Shown: in pieces, positions 24,841 to 34,276 of the stretch | How the letters are laid out: every line of letters begins with the position of its first letter | Numbering within the stretch: the stretch's first letter is position 1 | Assembly (NCBI GenBank): GCA_965277445.1 | Contig: CBDICY010000032.1 | Span: 2,728,001 to 2,792,000, forward strand | Direction: 5' to 3' | Origin: JAFMDF01 sp965277445 | Lineage (GTDB): Bacteria; Bacteroidota; Bacteroidia; Chitinophagales; Saprospiraceae | Length of the DNA stretch: 64,000 nucleotides | The notes under the pieces: model-generated | Seen by the model: the letters and a program-made list of their open reading frames with translations, nothing else | Database searches by the model: none | Told to the model about the DNA's origin: nothing | Position numbers and translations under genes: made by a program

Positions 24841-25656
24841 CTACTTTGATATCCGATCAACCATCATCCGCACTTCTCCTCGAATTAAAGTAGCAGTATC
24901 CCAAGTGGAATCCATTAATTTATTGGCATCTTTTCCTGGGTGTACTTTATTAAAAGTATCCATCATACCATCTGCAAAATAGTCTGCTATGCTAGAATAG
25001 ACATCAACAGTAGCGTCTTGGTATTCCATATTGGCTCCATAAGGAAAGACCAATCCTAATAAAAACCAACCTTTCATCGTACCTGCATCAATTCGAGCTT
25101 GATGAACTGGTTTCCAAACATCCTGTTCCGCTTTAACATGGTTAGCTCTTGATTTTCCTTTAGGACGGTCAAAGAAGTTAAAAACGTGAATTTTAGCATC
25201 TCGAAAATCGTCGGCAAAAACACCATCAATACTAGACCAAATCTCGGATTTAACAATGCTTCTAATTTCGCCCGTTCTTTGTACTAAAGCCATTTCTTCA
25301 TGGTTTAATAAAGATTGCCAATCTTCTGGAAAAAAAGCCCCTTCCATAAAAGCGGTCAATTGTTGCTCACCAAGAAAAGAATGTCGAGTAATAAAATCAT
25401 ATTCTGCATTGGCGCCTCTTGGATATAATACCTCATCCATCACCCATTGATTGTACTTACCTGCTTTAATATTGGCTGTGTGGATTTTATTCCATGCTTT
25501 TTCCAACTTCAGGTAATCACTATACATACCAGGAGCGACTTTAATGTAATCAAGGGAATGATAAGAAGTTTGAGGCGGATTGTCCTGAGCCGAAAGATTG
25601 GTTTGGATAAATAGACCCAAGGAAAGGAAGGTCGCAATAATTAATAATTTTCTCAT
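24841..25656 (-). CDS. Secreted protein with two alpha/beta-barrel-like repeats
   Basis: 271 residues with a signal peptide (1-23, ends LSAQ). The mature part consists of two similar halves, each with an Asp-Tyr/Val...PG/KG start, a helix of the form E-x-x-W-K/N-x-[IV]-H, and a W..../F.YGAN-type strand. Residues 34-150 and 155-270 look like a tandem of dimeric alpha/beta-barrel (NIPSNAP/ABM-like) domains. No enzyme motif identified; the family is not firmly recognised. Alone on its strand between the cyclase gene and a small membrane protein. Confidence 0.6.
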   Translation of the reverse strand: MRKLLIIATFLSLGLFIQTNLSAQDNPPQTSYHSLDYIKVAPGMYSDYLKLEKAWNKIHTANIKAGKYNQWVMDEVLYPRGANAEYDFITRHSFLGEQQLTAFMEGAFFPEDWQSLLNHEEMALVQRTGEIRSIVKSEIWSSIDGVFADDFRDAKIHVFNFFDRPKGKSRANHVKAEQDVWKPVHQARIDAGTMKGWFLLGLVFPYGANMEYQDATVDVYSSIADYFADGMMDTFNKVHPGKDANKLMDSTWDTATLIRGEVRMMVDRISK

Positions 25657-25806
25657 GTTTTGGAGTTTTTATTAGCATTTATTCGATTGATGGCGAACAA
25701 CTTAAAATTTGCAGTTGGTTACCTCCAAAAGATTTAGCATAAATGCTATTGTTAAAAAAGATTTTTGGTCGATAATTATTTTTCCCAAAATTAAAATCAC
25801 TAGTTT

Positions 25807-26220
25807 TTAAGCCGCATTTAATTTGCCTAATACCCAGCCAATGACACCGCCAGCAATAGCCGTTCGTACCGCATGGGTTGCCATGTAGAAAAAGACAGAG
25901 TTAAGTGTAGATACTTCTGTGCAAGCATAAAAATCTAGCTGTACAATAGCGCCTAATAAAAGACCTATCCAAAGACCATTTTTAGCGCCAGCAGCAAAAG
26001 TTTTGATGCCTGCCCAGCGATTATAAACAATCGTGACTAATAAGGCGGTAGCTACATCAATGAGGAAAATAGGAACTTTAAGTACTTCACCTCTAAGTCC
26101 AGCTGCTGAGCCATCAAATAATTGAGCGCCTCCGCCCATTAGTTCAAACATCAGAAAACCTAGTCCAAAAAGGGTAATAGCACCAGTAATCGTACCTGCG
26201 GAAATTTGTTTAACATCCAT
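25807..26220 (-). CDS. Small membrane protein, four TM segments
   Basis: 137 residues with four hydrophobic segments (about 8-28, 48-66, 82-100, 110-132) rich in Gly/Ala. It resembles small uncharacterised Bacteroidota membrane proteins; no named family recognised. Divergent from the voltage-sensor cyclase gene, with a 225-base shared upstream region that holds a 47-bp perfect palindrome and the ATCTGGACT motif. Confidence 0.6.
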   Translation of the reverse strand: MDVKQISAGTITGAITLFGLGFLMFELMGGGAQLFDGSAAGLRGEVLKVPIFLIDVATALLVTIVYNRWAGIKTFAAGAKNGLWIGLLLGAIVQLDFYACTEVSTLNSVFFYMATHAVRTAIAGGVIGWVLGKLNAA

Positions 26221-26369
26221 TTTGTTTGATTTTAATTGACAAAAAGAAATATCGGCAATAAAGGTAAAGCAGCTTTCTCAATAAAATCTGGACTTTTTGT
26301 TCGAATATCTGGACTTATTTGACATAATTAGACTTTCTTTCTAATTTTTTGGATATTAGCGTAAATAAT

Positions 26370-26416
26370 TCCTTAATGTTGGGCGATACTTTTAAAGTAT
26401 CGCCCAACATTAAGGA
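26370..26416. repeat. 47-bp perfect palindrome (E4)
   Basis: Two 23-bp arms around a central T at 26393, no mismatch; the arm contains AATGTTGGGCGATACTTT. It lies 30 bases upstream of the voltage-sensor cyclase start, inside the probable 5' leader, where as a hairpin it could affect translation or transcript stability. Confidence 0.9.
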
Positions 26417-26445
26417 CACCACCCCTTTTAGATCAATATTTTACT

Positions 26446-28401
26446 ATGCAGCAAAAGGACAAGTCTAGCGCAGAAAAATTGCTTGAACGGTCGAATACCC
26501 CTATTCTGGTATTGGCAATCCTTGCCATAGTATTGTATGTCCTAGAATTGTTTAGAGTTGTTCCCCCTTCCTTAATGCTCCCTTTTTTGTGGCTTAATTT
26601 TCTAATAGATTTTATTTTTCTCCTTGACTTAATCGCTAAATGTAGTATTCTAGGACGGTCGTATCTGAAGAGTCCCTGGTTTTTTATTGACTTCATTAGC
26701 ACTTTGCCGATTATTAGTTCTGCCTTTGAATTAATGGGTGCAATGGGGCCTCAATTGCAAGCAACTCGTGTGGCGAGAGGCGCACGTATTGCCCGCATAG
26801 CGCGTGTAGCACGATTGGCGAAGGTGGCTAGAGTCGCACGATTGGCTACTGCTATCCGTTCTAAACAAGGGCTTAATTTTCTTAAATTAGATAAAGGAAA
26901 TCAAGAGACGCCCGCATTTAATCAATCGCTTTTTATTGGGGTGCCACTTTTATTAATCGGCTTTGTGTTGGCTAGTTTTTTGATCACTAATAGCGAAGTG
27001 GGGAAGTTGCAAGCGACCGTTCAACAAGCCATTAATGAAGCACAGACACCCGCTGATTTAGCTGAAATTAGTAAAAAATATGATGTAGAAAATGCTTTAA
27101 ATCCTTTATTAGAAAATAAGATATTTTTCTCTGAGCTCAATGGGGGAGTGGAAGTACCTGTTTCTTTGCAACAAGCTTATGCCCGTGCGGATAGGCTCAC
27201 GGGGATTATGCTATTGGTCGTATTGCTAACGATTGGGGTGAGTGTATTTATCAGTAATGCCTTGGCACAAGATCGTAGCAAAAGAAGAGAGCATTCCATT
27301 TTGTCCCAATGTTTTTCCCCACCTATCGTCAATAAATTTTACAGATCTCCAGAAGTGATTGAGCGTTTTTATCGCCAATGGATGACCGTCTTTTTTATTG
27401 ATATTAGAGGGTTTACTAAAGCGGTAGAAAAGGATGCAGGTGATGTAGAGGGACTCGCTTTGAAGTTGCGTAAAGTGATGGATACTGCCCGTAGGCAAAT
27501 TGTTGTTTCGCATGAGGGGATTATTGATAAGTTTATGGGCGATGCGGTGATGGGCTGGGTAGGTGGTCATTTTTCAGCTCATTGGAAATTGATGGAAGAA
27601 GTGCGCAAAAAACTATATATTGAAGAACTGGATTTTATTAACCAAGATATTAAAAGTATTGAACGAGAACTTGAGAAACTACAAGGACAAACCATTATTA
27701 AAGAAGTGCAATTGGTCGAATTAACAGCTGCTTTAAAAGAAGCAAAAGCGAATCAATTAACATTGCTAGACCGCCAGAAAATTGCCTTGGAAAAAGACCC
27801 TAACTTATCCGCCACTCATCAACAGTTAATCACCGAATATCGAAAAAGAGTAGCTAAATCTGCTGTTAGTTGTTGTTTGAAAATTTGGCAGGAAGTAGAA
27901 AGAATAGAAGATCCTGATGGTTTCCATGAGCTAAAAATTGGTATTGGTTCAGGGCAAGTACTGATTGGAAATTTTGGCGCTACGGACCAAATTGCTTATA
28001 CCGTTTTAGGCCCAACGGTCAATCGTGCCGCACGCCTTGAACCTGCTTCCGCCCAAGTAGGCTGCCATATACTAATTGATGTTAATACTTATGAGTTGCT
28101 CAAAGACGAGGAAGACTTCCGTTTTAGACGTATTCCTATGATTGCCGTCAGAGGTATTTCTAATTCGATGGCAACTTATGAGCCGTTTTTTGTGAATCAG
28201 GTGCCAGATGTTTTTTTAGCGACTTTCGAGAAAGGCGTTATCGCTATGGAGGCAGGAAAGACCGAAGCAGCGATGGCTTTTTTCAGCAAAGCGGATCGAC
28301 TTCGTCCTGAAGGGGATGCTGCGGCTAAAATATGGTTGGAAGCTTGCAAAAAAGCTTTTAATGAAGGAGAGGCTGTTGGAGTGAAACCGATGCGAAAATA
28401 G
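26446..28401 (+). CDS. Voltage-sensor domain fused to adenylate cyclase
   Basis: 651 residues. Residues 18-135 form an S1-S4 voltage-sensor module: S1 18-37, S2 48-68 with acidic residues (IDFIFLLD), S3 with SPWFFIDFISTLP (76-88), and an S4 with nine basic residues every third position (R108, 111, 114, 117, 120, 123, K126, R129, R132). Two more membrane segments (163-181, 252-271) flank a ~70-residue outside loop; there is no pore loop or TVGYG-type filter. The cyclase domain follows: metal Asp319 and Asp366, adenine-selecting Lys362 and Thr519, Asn526, Arg530, all intact. An extra ~80-residue coiled-coil lies between Asp366 and the GIGSG strand (499). A short helical tail ends the protein. 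Membrane potential may control cAMP synthesis (inference). Confidence 0.85.
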   Translation: MQQKDKSSAEKLLERSNTPILVLAILAIVLYVLELFRVVPPSLMLPFLWLNFLIDFIFLLDLIAKCSILGRSYLKSPWFFIDFISTLPIISSAFELMGAMGPQLQATRVARGARIARIARVARLAKVARVARLATAIRSKQGLNFLKLDKGNQETPAFNQSLFIGVPLLLIGFVLASFLITNSEVGKLQATVQQAINEAQTPADLAEISKKYDVENALNPLLENKIFFSELNGGVEVPVSLQQAYARADRLTGIMLLVVLLTIGVSVFISNALAQDRSKRREHSILSQCFSPPIVNKFYRSPEVIERFYRQWMTVFFIDIRGFTKAVEKDAGDVEGLALKLRKVMDTARRQIVVSHEGIIDKFMGDAVMGWVGGHFSAHWKLMEEVRKKLYIEELDFINQDIKSIERELEKLQGQTIIKEVQLVELTAALKEAKANQLTLLDRQKIALEKDPNLSATHQQLITEYRKRVAKSAVSCCLKIWQEVERIEDPDGFHELKIGIGSGQVLIGNFGATDQIAYTVLGPTVNRAARLEPASAQVGCHILIDVNTYELLKDEEDFRFRRIPMIAVRGISNSMATYEPFFVNQVPDVFLATFEKGVIAMEAGKTEAAMAFFSKADRLRPEGDAAAKIWLEACKKAFNEGEAVGVKPMRK

Positions 28402-28663
28402 GTTCTGTGTTCTTCTATTTTTCGGAGTAATTTATTTGGCATTAAGGGGGGGATTAAAATAGTTTTATCAATTTTTAATTTAAAATGTTCAATTTTCAAA
28501 AGGGCTTCTGAAGGAAGAAAAAAGATAAAATTGTCACTACTTCCCATAATGGTGCTTTCTAGTTCAAAATTTAGCATTTATCCTTTTTTGAAAATTTTAA
28601 ATTGAGAATTGAAAATTGTCAAAATGTGCGCTTTTTCCTTTTTATAAGAAAATCTTTATTTTG

Positions 28664-31063
28664 TTATTCACTCCGCAAACTCTCAATAGGATTTACAAAA
28701 GCTGCTTTCACACTTTGCAAACCAACCGTAATCAAAGTCAGTCCCATTGTCAAAATACCAGCCGAAGCAACCATCCACCATTCTAATTTAATACTATAAG
28801 CAAAACCTTCCAACCAAGCAGTAATGAAGTAATAAGCTAATGGAATACTCAATATAAAACCAATAATCGTCAAGACAATAAACTCTTTAGACATCAACAT
28901 TAAAATATTTGGAACAGTAGCACCTAATACTTTGCGTACCCCAATTTCTTTGAATCGTTTAACTGAAGAAAAGGCAGATAAACCAATCAAACCGATACAA
29001 GCAATGATGATAGAAATGAGCGTAAACAAATTAATAATTTGAGCAAAACGTAGCTCACTTTCGTACATATTTCCGAGCTGTTCATCTTGGAAATAATAAT
29101 CGAAATTTTTATTAGGGAAGACGGATTTCCATGCGGTTTCTAATTGGGCTAAAGTGCCGCTAATATCCTCTGTTTGATACTTAATCCCTATATTATTATA
29201 ATCTTTGCGCCCATAAACTAAGGCAACAGGTCGAATGGTTTCGTGCAAAGAGAGCGTATGAAAATCTTTGACAACGCCAATAATCGGGGCATTAAAACCG
29301 TGCACATTAATCATTTTGCCGATAGAGGCTTCGGCTGTTCCAAAAGCTAGGCGATTAATTAAAGTTTCATTGACCACAAAACCTCTAACGGTATCTATGG
29401 CTATTTCTGTAACCGAAGTTTTGCCAGCCAAAAGGTCAAAGTTCATTGCATCTGTATAGTCATTATCGACATAAATATATTCTACATTAAAGCGTTCTGT
29501 TATTTCCGAATCGGGCGCAGTTAATCCCGTGGTGCTATGATGCCCTGACATCGGAATAGAAGAATTTAAAGTCGCAGTTTTAACCTGTGCTAGTTGTTTG
29601 ATCTTATTTTTAAAAGCGACTTTCTTTTCATTGGATTCATTCCCATTAATCTCTACGACTACAACAGATTCCTTTTCAAAACCTAAATCTTTATCTTGAA
29701 AAAACTGCATCTGACAAGTAATCACAATTGCCCCAATAACTAAGGCTTGAGAAGTCGTCAATTGGAAAGCAATTAAGCCTCTGCGTAAAGTCAAACCCTT
29801 AATCGGAGAAGTAGAGAATTTTTGGCGAACCACTTCTAGCGGTTTGAAATTAGCCAAAATAATGGATGGATAAATCCCCATTGCCAAAGTAATAAACCCT
29901 AATAAACCTGTAATGAATACAACTAAATCATTGGTATATGTAAAATCATTTCCAATATTTAAACTAGTTAATTCGCTAAAATAAGGGAAGGCTATTTGTG
30001 CCAATGTAACGCCTAAGACTAATGCAAGTGTCGCTAATAAAAAAGACTCACTCATAAATTGAGCAATAATATCTTTTTTAGAACTACCCAATATTTTGCG
30101 CATGCCTATTTCTTTGGATCGACTAATCGCCTTGGCAGTCGCTAAATTCACAAAATTGATACAAGCAATTAAGATCATAAACAAACCTATCATGCCCAAC
30201 ACCCATAAATAAGTTTTGCTAGTAGTATAATTATTTGACCCAAACCGTTCATCAAAATGTATTTCAGATAAAGGCTGTAAATCGGTAGAGACAAAATCCT
30301 TCCCCCAAGCCGTTTCCATATATTTTGCATTAAATTGGGTCAAGGTAGGTTTTAATCCCGCTATATCGACTGCCGCTGGAATTTGTACCAAAGTAGTGGT
30401 GGAAGAAACACCACCAAAAGAATTGCGGAAGAAGTTTTGTTGATAAGTTGGATAAGAGACCAATTGCTCAAAAGGGTAATTCGTGTTTTCAGGTGGGTCA
30501 TTAATCACACCACCGACTTCTATCTCCGTTTCATTGCGAAGTTTAATAATTTTTCCAATGGCATCTTCAGGTCTATCAAATAAGGTAGTAGCTAAAGTTT
30601 TAGTCAATACCGTTTTATTTACTTCGGTTAAAACTTCCTTTGGATTGCCAATAATCCATTGTTTAGGGTCATTATAATAATCAAACAGCTCAATAAAATC
30701 AGCTCCTGCGTAAATAATATCGGTTTCAAATAACTGATCGGCTACCGAAATATTATGATTATAACTAGAATAAATAGGTACAACGCGGGTAAAAGCAGGG
30801 AAATCATTTTTCAATGCTTCCGCCATCGGATCAGGCGTTTGTCCAACATTCATGGTGAAAGTTGGGTAATAATAATTATTGGTTACCCGATAAATTTCAC
30901 TTTGATGCTGGTGCATTTGATCAAAACTGAATTCATATTTTACCGTCAAAAAAATGATAATGGAGCATAGCACACCAAGGGTTAAGCCTGTGATGTTTAA
31001 GAAGCTACTTCCTTTATCTTTGAGGATATTTCGCCAAGCAATTTTTAAGTTATTTTTGAACAT
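28664..31063 (-). CDS. FtsX/MacB-type ABC transporter permease
   Basis: 799 residues. Basic start (FKNNLKIAWRNILKD), first membrane helix 18-40, a MacB-like extracytoplasmic core domain, three helices with coupling motif SKEIGMRKILGSS, a second core domain, and three C-terminal helices with FKEIGVRKVLGAT. This is the duplicated layout typical of Bacteroidota efflux or mechanotransmission permeases. No ATPase gene is adjacent; it must come from elsewhere. The paralogue at 31436 lies upstream on the same strand, separated by 372 bases containing an inverted-repeat element. The substrate is unknown. Confidence 0.85.
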   Translation of the reverse strand: MFKNNLKIAWRNILKDKGSSFLNITGLTLGVLCSIIIFLTVKYEFSFDQMHQHQSEIYRVTNNYYYPTFTMNVGQTPDPMAEALKNDFPAFTRVVPIYSSYNHNISVADQLFETDIIYAGADFIELFDYYNDPKQWIIGNPKEVLTEVNKTVLTKTLATTLFDRPEDAIGKIIKLRNETEIEVGGVINDPPENTNYPFEQLVSYPTYQQNFFRNSFGGVSSTTTLVQIPAAVDIAGLKPTLTQFNAKYMETAWGKDFVSTDLQPLSEIHFDERFGSNNYTTSKTYLWVLGMIGLFMILIACINFVNLATAKAISRSKEIGMRKILGSSKKDIIAQFMSESFLLATLALVLGVTLAQIAFPYFSELTSLNIGNDFTYTNDLVVFITGLLGFITLAMGIYPSIILANFKPLEVVRQKFSTSPIKGLTLRRGLIAFQLTTSQALVIGAIVITCQMQFFQDKDLGFEKESVVVVEINGNESNEKKVAFKNKIKQLAQVKTATLNSSIPMSGHHSTTGLTAPDSEITERFNVEYIYVDNDYTDAMNFDLLAGKTSVTEIAIDTVRGFVVNETLINRLAFGTAEASIGKMINVHGFNAPIIGVVKDFHTLSLHETIRPVALVYGRKDYNNIGIKYQTEDISGTLAQLETAWKSVFPNKNFDYYFQDEQLGNMYESELRFAQIINLFTLISIIIACIGLIGLSAFSSVKRFKEIGVRKVLGATVPNILMLMSKEFIVLTIIGFILSIPLAYYFITAWLEGFAYSIKLEWWMVASAGILTMGLTLITVGLQSVKAAFVNPIESLRSE

Positions 31064-31110
31064 ATCGACTGTTTTTTATGACTATTAACGATGTTTAACT
31101 GGTAGCGCAG

Positions 31111-31302
31111 ACTTTAGTCGTATTGATTACCCATAAGTTTTAAACGGGTAATTATGATTGATTTTATTACAAATATCATGAATTAGCAGGATCTAATTCC
31201 CCCTTTTGAAGGGGGAGAAATTCCTGCAAATTGACAACATTCCTGCTAAAACTGACGACTTTTCGCCTTAAAAAAGATATGGGTAATCAATACGGCTTTA
31301 GT
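31111..31302. repeat. MITE-like inverted-repeat element, 192 bp
   Basis: 25-bp ends (31111-31135, ACTTTAGTCGTATTGATTAC...; 31278-31302, reverse complement with two mismatches) enclose ~140 bases without an ORF, including a CCCCCTTTTGAAGGGGG hairpin (31200-31216). The remainder of the 31064-31435 gap carries a small palindrome CAGGTCTTTAGACCTG (31316-31331) and no gene. Confidence 0.6.
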
Positions 31303-31435
31303 TTGTTCTGGATACAGGTCTTTAGACCTGACAAATTTAATACCTAAATTATACACAATTTGCTAACCTAAAGGTCAGCGTCCCGAACAAGCTAAACCTG
31401 CCCGCTGCACAGTCGTGCGGGGCATGTGCTACCAG

Positions 31436-33814
31436 CTAATCATTCTTCAAAGACTGAATAGGATTAACCGTTGCCGCTCGAACACCTTGAAAACTCAAAG
31501 TTGCCAAAGCAACCAATAGCATACCTGCCCCTGCCATCACAAACATCCACCATTGAATGCTTACGCTGTATTCAAACCCTTGCAACCAATCTTGGGCAAA
31601 ATAATAAGTGATGGGAATGGCAATCAAAAAGGCAATGGTGACCAACTTCAATAATTCTTTGGATAATAAACCAACAATACTAATAATTGAAGCACCTAAT
31701 ACTTTCCGAATTCCGATTTCTTTTGTCCGTTGGTCTGCCATAAACCCAATCAACCCTAACAGTCCTAAAGTAGAAATTAAGAGGGCTATAAAAGCAAAGA
31801 AGTTGGCTAATGTGCCAATCAATAATTCGCTTTGGTACATGCGATTATAGGCTTCATCCAAAAAGTAGAATTGGATAGGATTGTCTCTGGTAAATTGTTT
31901 ATAAGTATGTTCTACATGTGCTAATGCCTCTGTTGTTTGACCTTCCGTATATCGAATGGATAATTGTTGAGTTGCGCCAGTATTATTAAAAATAGCCAAT
32001 GGTTGAATGGCTTCATGCAAGGAATTGGCGTGAAAATCTTTGACAATGCCGACTATGGTGAATGGGTTTTCATCCAAATGCACCATTTTTCCTACAGGGT
32101 CTTTTAAACCCATTAAATTCGCCGCTTTTTCGTTTAAAACCAATTGGTCAGAAAAAGAATCAATCATTATTTTTTGATGAAATTGCCCTTCGACCATATC
32201 CATTTTAAAAGCGGTTGCCAAGTCTTTATCGGCATGCAATATTTGAATTCTTGTTTCTAAATCAGGATTTTTACCTGGCCAATAAAAATCGTCCGTTGTT
32301 CGCCCGATATCAATGGGTGACTGTTGGACTTGACTAATGGCAGCAATCGTTGGACTATTCAATAAGGCATTTTTCAATTCATGCGTTTTGCCAATTAATT
32401 GATTGGGGATATTTAATTGGATAATCTGATTTCGATCCATCCCCAAATCCTTATGTTGGATGAAATTGACTTGCTGTTGAATGATTAAACTAGAAGTTAA
32501 GACCAAAGCAGATAACACAAATTGCGTAATCACTAAGCCTTTACGAATCGCATTACTATTGAATTTACCCCCTAATTTATTTTTTAAAATATTGGTAATG
32601 GGAAAAGAGGATAAAACAAAGGAAGGATAAGCGCCCGCCAATAAACTAACAACTCCAGTAATCAAAGCCAAGGTTAACCAAATTTGGCTACTCGCAAAAT
32701 TAAGCGACATTTGTTTGCCTAAGAGGTCATTGGCATAAGGTAAAAATGCTTCACAAAGAAAGACCGCAAATATCACCGCTGTCAAGGTTATCAATACGGC
32801 TTCTGCCATGAATTGGGTAAATAATGCTTTTTTGTCTGCGCCAATTACTTTTCTAACCCCAACTTCTCCTGCTCGACGAGTCGCTTGCACGGTTGCTAAA
32901 TTTACAAAATTGATACAAGCCATGAGCATTAAAAAGAGTGCCGCAAAAAAGAAAATGCGGACATACGTAATTCTGCCACTCGTGGCTTTTCCATTTTCAA
33001 ATTGAGAATAGAGGTAACTATCTCCAACGTTTTGTAAATAAAGGGATAAGGACTGTTGTCCACCATTTGCACCGACCAAACCAGTAATTTTAGCTTGTAG
33101 CTGTTCCCGATTTGTTCCTGCTTTTACTTTAAAATAAGTCCAAAAAGCACTTCCTCCCCAACTAGTCCAACGAGCGTGGTCTTTAGCAAATTGCCGAACA
33201 TTGGTCATGAACTGGAAATCGAATCTAGAAAAGGCAGGCAAATCTTCAAAAACACCTGCAACTTGTAAAGTCGTTTCGCCCACATCTCTACCATCTACAT
33301 CAATTGTTTGCCCAATGACCCCATCTCGCCAATCTTCGCCAAAATATTGCTCCGCTAAGGAGGTAGAAATAAAAATACCGTCTAGTTTTTCATCCGTTCC
33401 TTCGATTGTTCCTTGCACTAAAGGAATCGAAAATATATCAAACCACGAAAAGTGCCCCATACATCCCTTCACCATCAATTCTCTATTTCCATCTCGCAAA
33501 GTAATCGCTCCAAAAGGTCTAAAAGCAGTTGCATCGGTAATTTCAGGAAAATCTTTTTGCAAGGCATCTGCTACAGGATAAGGCGTTGCTTCTTTTGTTT
33601 GTAATAGCCCAGTATCATCGGGAAAATTTCGCCATAATCGGTAAACCTGTTCGCTATCCTCGTAATAACGATCTTGGGAATATTCATCTTGCACCCATAA
33701 GAGCATCATCAATCCACAAGCTAAACTAAGGGTTAGTCCGATCACATTAATGCTTGTATAGGCTTTATGACGACCAAAAGTCCGAAGGGCAATTTTAATA
33801 TAATTTTTCAACAT
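31436..33814 (-). CDS. FtsX/MacB-type ABC transporter permease
   Basis: 792 residues with the same layout as the permease at 28664: N-terminal helix after LKNYIKIALRTFGRHK, MacB-like core, three helices with AGEVGVRKVIGAD, second core, three helices with TKEIGIRKVLGAS. The two proteins are clearly paralogous but well diverged. It probably dimerises with its neighbour or with itself around an ATPase pair encoded elsewhere. Function beyond the family is not visible. Confidence 0.85.
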   Translation of the reverse strand: MLKNYIKIALRTFGRHKAYTSINVIGLTLSLACGLMMLLWVQDEYSQDRYYEDSEQVYRLWRNFPDDTGLLQTKEATPYPVADALQKDFPEITDATAFRPFGAITLRDGNRELMVKGCMGHFSWFDIFSIPLVQGTIEGTDEKLDGIFISTSLAEQYFGEDWRDGVIGQTIDVDGRDVGETTLQVAGVFEDLPAFSRFDFQFMTNVRQFAKDHARWTSWGGSAFWTYFKVKAGTNREQLQAKITGLVGANGGQQSLSLYLQNVGDSYLYSQFENGKATSGRITYVRIFFFAALFLMLMACINFVNLATVQATRRAGEVGVRKVIGADKKALFTQFMAEAVLITLTAVIFAVFLCEAFLPYANDLLGKQMSLNFASSQIWLTLALITGVVSLLAGAYPSFVLSSFPITNILKNKLGGKFNSNAIRKGLVITQFVLSALVLTSSLIIQQQVNFIQHKDLGMDRNQIIQLNIPNQLIGKTHELKNALLNSPTIAAISQVQQSPIDIGRTTDDFYWPGKNPDLETRIQILHADKDLATAFKMDMVEGQFHQKIMIDSFSDQLVLNEKAANLMGLKDPVGKMVHLDENPFTIVGIVKDFHANSLHEAIQPLAIFNNTGATQQLSIRYTEGQTTEALAHVEHTYKQFTRDNPIQFYFLDEAYNRMYQSELLIGTLANFFAFIALLISTLGLLGLIGFMADQRTKEIGIRKVLGASIISIVGLLSKELLKLVTIAFLIAIPITYYFAQDWLQGFEYSVSIQWWMFVMAGAGMLLVALATLSFQGVRAATVNPIQSLKND

Positions 33815-33977
33815 AGGAATATCTATTTTTTATGACTTGTTAAATAGATTTCAATGTCTATACCAAAATTGTAATTGTTTGACAATCAGTAATTTATAAA
33901 AATTTATTCAAAAATAATAGTAAGCATATCGTCCAGAAACGGACAAAGGATGTTCAGAAGCGGTCAGGATAATTTTC

Positions 33978-34008
33978 ATTTTCAAATTTTCAATTTTCAA
34001 TTTTCAAC
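33978..34008. repeat. Short tandem repeat of AATTTTC
   Basis: Four to five imperfect copies of a 7-base AATTTTC/CAATTTT unit in the 625-base gap between permease and S41 peptidase genes. Likely slippage-prone simple sequence. Related A/T heptamer tracts occur at 59385 and 61762. Besides this, a terminator at 34124 and a palindrome at 34277, the gap 33815-34439 holds nothing recognisable. Confidence 0.5.
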
Positions 34009-34123
34009 GACTTTCGGGAAGTATTTGGGGGCGGCATTACATTTTATAGATCATTCAGTTTACTAATAATTTATGGATGATAAAACTGATATTAACGGGA
34101 AAAGAGGTGGGAAATCGGTCAAT

Positions 34124-34166
34124 AAAAAAAGGCTCTTTAATAGTCATTACTATCAAAAAGCCTTTG
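34124..34166 (-). terminator. Intrinsic terminator hairpin
   Basis: Read on the minus strand: stem AAAGGCTTTTTGATAGT, loop AATG, returning ACTATTAAAGAGCCTTT, followed by a run of T. It lies ~275 bases after the stop of the S41 peptidase gene and before the permease gene on the same strand. Nearly the same hairpin recurs at 36469-36513. Confidence 0.65.
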
Positions 34167-34276
34167 AGTATAAGGAAAATATATGGTTTGTTTTAAGTAC
34201 TTAGCGTAGGGCAAAGGTATAGGGGACTTGCTGAAAATATCTTCAATTGATAATGGGAGACTGTTCAAAAAATGTG

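Noticed and set aside
26446..28401. Calling the voltage-sensor protein an ion channel
   Set aside because: The two membrane segments after S4 enclose a polar 70-residue loop with no pore helix or selectivity filter, and the C terminus is a complete cyclase.
28402..28663. AT-rich inverted tracts after the voltage-sensor cyclase gene as an RNA element
   Set aside because: They are simple AATTTTC/GAAAATT tracts similar to those elsewhere in the window; no stable defined fold stands out.
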